A DNA stretch of 17,584 bases from contig DCJH01000045.1 of NCBI GenBank assembly GCA_002317385.1, forward strand, positions 10,961-28,544, in the 5' to 3' direction. The stretch is from Prevotella sp. UBA1705 (lineage in GTDB: Bacteria; Bacteroidota; Bacteroidia; Bacteroidales; Bacteroidaceae). The position numbers and the translations under genes are program-made. Under the pieces are notes generated by a model. It had not been told where the DNA came from. It ran no database searches and worked only from the letters and a program-made list of their open reading frames with translations. Shown here in pieces: positions 15,978-17,584 of the stretch. Within the stretch, counting starts at the first letter, position 1; each line of letters starts with the position of its first letter.

Positions 15978-16637
15978 ATGCTCCATCAGCCACTACAATA
16001 TCTCGAGGAGCTCATCGCCCAAGGTGAGCACCAACAGCAGGATTTCAAATACAGGATACAGGATGCCACAAAGCTGGCACGCTCGGTTTCGGCCTTTGCC
16101 AACACTGAGGGCGGGCGCCTGCTCATAGGCGTGCGCGACGACGGGCATCTCTCCGGCGTGCGTAGCGACGAGGAAATCTATATGATGGAGAAGGCCGCCA
16201 CAGAGCGGTGCCACCCGGCTTCGCCCATCACATTCGAGACTTTTCAGGCCGAGGGCCGCACCATCGTCATCGCCACCATACCCCGTGCCCAGCGCAGGCC
16301 GGTGTGCGCCATCGACGAGCAGGGCCACCGGAGGGCCTATGTGCGCATGGCCGACGAGAACATCCTGGCCTCGCCCATCCATCTCGAGATGTGGAAGCAA
16401 GACAAGGCCTCTACCGTTGTCATGTCATACTCTGCCTACGAGACCCAGATCCTCGACACGCTGCGCCTGCATCCCGGCGTGACGCTCAACCGTCTCGTGC
16501 GTCTATCGGGCCTCAGCCGTTACCGCGTCATCAAGTCGCTGGCCCGATTTATCCGTTACGACATTGCCCAAATGACCTATCACGAAGAGCAGTTTCTCTT
16601 CGCTCTGGCCCCTTCGCAGACCGACGGCCAGCCGTAA
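15978..16637 (+). CDS. AlbA_2/Schlafen-type putative DNA-binding protein with winged-helix tail
   Basis: A cytoplasmic protein of 219 residues. The N-terminal domain (about 5-130) shows the AlbA_2/Schlafen pattern: GEHQQQDFK at 16-24, then a segment ending ARSVSAFANTEGGRLLIGV, then the polar turn RDDGHLSGV. The C-terminal part (about 140-200: YETQILDTLRLHPGVTLNRL and SGLSRYRVIKSLARF) looks like a winged helix-turn-helix. Such proteins are often annotated as ATP-binding or transcriptional regulators; nucleic acid binding is likely, a nuclease or regulatory role is possible, and nothing here decides it. The acidic residue before the FK motif is Asp rather than the usual Glu. The start is the ATG at 15978, a TTG two codons earlier being less likely. 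It lies 39 bp after yitT and is probably in the same operon. Confidence 0.75.
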   Translation: MLHQPLQYLEELIAQGEHQQQDFKYRIQDATKLARSVSAFANTEGGRLLIGVRDDGHLSGVRSDEEIYMMEKAATERCHPASPITFETFQAEGRTIVIATIPRAQRRPVCAIDEQGHRRAYVRMADENILASPIHLEMWKQDKASTVVMSYSAYETQILDTLRLHPGVTLNRLVRLSGLSRYRVIKSLARFIRYDIAQMTYHEEQFLFALAPSQTDGQP

Positions 16638-16710
16638 TTTCTCCCTCACAAGTCACTTCTCGCCACAACCCTACCCCCATTTTCCACGGTCGTTGCACCA
16701 TAGGATATTC

Positions 16711-16755
16711 CCTACCCATACGTAGGGAAAAGCCTACCCTTGCCCTATGGGAAAA
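16711..16755 (+). promoter_or_regulatory. Tandem CCTACCC...GGGAAAA repeat overlapping a -33 element
   Basis: Two degenerate copies, 16711-16731 and 16733-16755, share CCTACCC at one end and GGGAAAA at the other, with centres of 7 and 9 bases. The first is also a palindrome (CCCTAC...GTAGGG, 16710-16727). The TTG of the downstream promoter (16740-16742) lies inside the second copy. It is a candidate operator; its function is unknown. Confidence 0.5.
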
Positions 16756-16767
16756 CCATTAACTTTG
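16740..16767 (+). promoter_or_regulatory. Promoter of the BamE-like lipoprotein gene
   Basis: TTG at 16740-16742 and TAACTTTG at 16760-16767 are separated by 17 bases, within the usual range for Bacteroidetes promoters (TTG, about 17-23 bases, TAnnTTTG). The start codon is 33 bp downstream. Confidence 0.75.
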
Positions 16768-16800
16768 TAACATCTTATTAATCCATATCCATATTATATC

Positions 16801-17139
16801 ATGAGACAGAACTTCATCCCCCATTTTCTATTGGCCGCCGTGGCCTCCTTCGTGCTCTCATCGTGTGCTACCCTCGGCTTCGGACCGTCACTACCCCAGC
16901 TCAGCAAGATTTCGCAGGGGCAGACCTATCAGGAAGTAACCCAGATCATGAAAGGCTCGCCCCATTTCCGTCGCTTCGCCGAGGATGGACTGGAGCAATG
17001 GGAATATCACAAGAACAAGGAAATCAGTGGCGACTACGACGTGGTGCTCATCGGATTCCGCAACGGCCGCGTGGTCAGCATGGACTCGTTCCCATACGTC
17101 TATCCCAAGGCTCCCACGCTCCCGGCACCGCAGAAATAG
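16801..17139 (+). CDS. Small BamE/SmpA-like lipoprotein
   Basis: A 112-residue lipoprotein. The signal peptide ends in the lipobox LSSC with the lipidated Cys at residue 22. The residues after it (ATLGFGPS) lack the acidic surface-export signal, so it probably faces the periplasm. The segment SKISQGQTYQEVTQIMKGSP followed by LEQWEYHK has the pattern of the BamE/SmpA-OmlA fold (helix, G-x-P turn, W-x-Y strand). True BamE belongs to the outer-membrane protein assembly machine of Proteobacteria; here only the fold is supported, not that job. It has its own promoter. The C-terminus is proline-rich (YPKAPTLPAPQK). No strong terminator follows, only a 6-bp hairpin, CGAAAA/TTTTCG, at 17161-17175. 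Confidence 0.8.
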   Translation: MRQNFIPHFLLAAVASFVLSSCATLGFGPSLPQLSKISQGQTYQEVTQIMKGSPHFRRFAEDGLEQWEYHKNKEISGDYDVVLIGFRNGRVVSMDSFPYVYPKAPTLPAPQK

Positions 17140-17221
17140 TACCTCCTGCTGCCAATACTGCGAAAAACGTTTTCGATGTGCACCTAAATACCTGCAGTCC
17201 ACGCCTCTTCCCGACTACGAA

Positions 17222-17572
17222 TTTCACCAATTACACGAATTAGTGAAGGGCTATCTTAGACCTTGGGTGGGGGATTTTTACCACGGATTACACGAATACC
17301 ACAGATAAGCTATGGAGTTATTGCTCTACTACTGTCTGCTCCTTACACCACGGATGTCATGGAATACACAGATTGCACGTGGCTCCTCGCACCACCGATT
17401 CCACGAAGCCGCAAGCGGCAACGGATGGCACGGATGAGGAACGAGGTGCTGGCTGACTTTCTGCAAGAGGGTTTTCACAATATACTTTCCATGCTTCCTG
17501 TTCATTTACATGGTGTTTCTCACCACAGATTACACGAATTCCACAGATAAGAAGGGGAGTTATTACTCTGTA
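17222..17572. repeat. Degenerate 9-bp tandem repeat field (CACGGATTA-type)
   Basis: The gene-free right end contains several blocks built on a 9-bp unit, for example CACGGATTA-CACGAATAC-CACAGATAA starting at 17282. Further blocks are near 17224, 17348, 17389 and 17525. Two copies are longer duplications: 17280-17330 and 17522-17572 align without gaps over 51 bp with about 41 identities. The open frames crossing the field translate the repeat (FTNYTN, HEYHR) and are not genes. Such repeats are common between Bacteroidetes genes; their origin and role are unclear. Confidence 0.7.
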
Positions 17573-17584
17573 ATATTCAGCTAT

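Noticed and set aside
16764..16774. TGTAACA just after the -7 element of the BamE-like lipoprotein gene as another Pho box
   Set aside because: A single copy in the wrong place, with no partners at 11-bp spacing.
17282..17560. CRISPR array
   Set aside because: The repeats are degenerate, irregularly spaced and built of 9-bp subunits; there are no uniform spacers and no cas genes.
17140..17584. Several open frames of 60-130 codons at the right end
   Set aside because: Their translations are those of the 9-bp repeats in different frames, with no start-site signals.

Overview
The window looks like a chromosomal segment of a member of the Bacteroidales, most likely Prevotellaceae. The evidence is carboxypeptidase-regulatory-domain TonB receptors, lipoproteins of Bacteroidetes type, promoters matching TAnnTTTG (the Bacteroidetes -7 element), start codons without Shine-Dalgarno sequences, and short palindromic and 9-bp repeats between genes. 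The genus assignment is inference.

Layout. Positions 86-3248 (+) carry polyphosphate kinase (ppk1) and a short Ppx/GppA phosphatase, separated by a facing pair of palindromic repeats; one arm encodes the end of the kinase. Positions 3249-3819 hold two convergent terminators and otherwise no gene I can support. Positions 3820-14806 (-) carry, in order of transcription, a PiT phosphate transporter with a fused PhoU-like tail, then TonB receptor 2 followed 12 bases later by an acid-phosphatase-like enzyme, then TonB receptor 1 followed by a beta-helix lipoprotein. Positions 15003-17139 (+) carry a YitT-family membrane protein, an AlbA_2/Schlafen-type putative DNA-binding protein and a small BamE-like lipoprotein. 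The right end (17140-17584) has no gene and holds degenerate 9-bp repeats.

How it fits together. Seven consecutive genes can be read as one phosphate economy: capture and dephosphorylation at the outer membrane and periplasm (two TonB receptors, a surface lipoprotein candidate and a secreted phosphatase), import across the inner membrane (PiT-PhoU), and storage and release as polyphosphate (PPK1, PPX). There is no SusD, PstSCAB or PhoBR gene in the window. The best new signal is regulatory. The PiT promoter and the receptor 1 promoter both contain 7-bp TGTTACA-like boxes set exactly on an 11-bp grid, and in both the first box begins exactly 10 bases from the edge of the -7 element. A weaker array on the same grid lies before receptor 2. 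A 7+4-bp direct repeat is the architecture of Pho boxes bound by PhoB/PhoP-type regulators in other bacteria, so I propose a local Pho regulon made of three transcription units. The gene functions rest on family motifs; the substrates of the receptors and the identity of the regulator are unknown.
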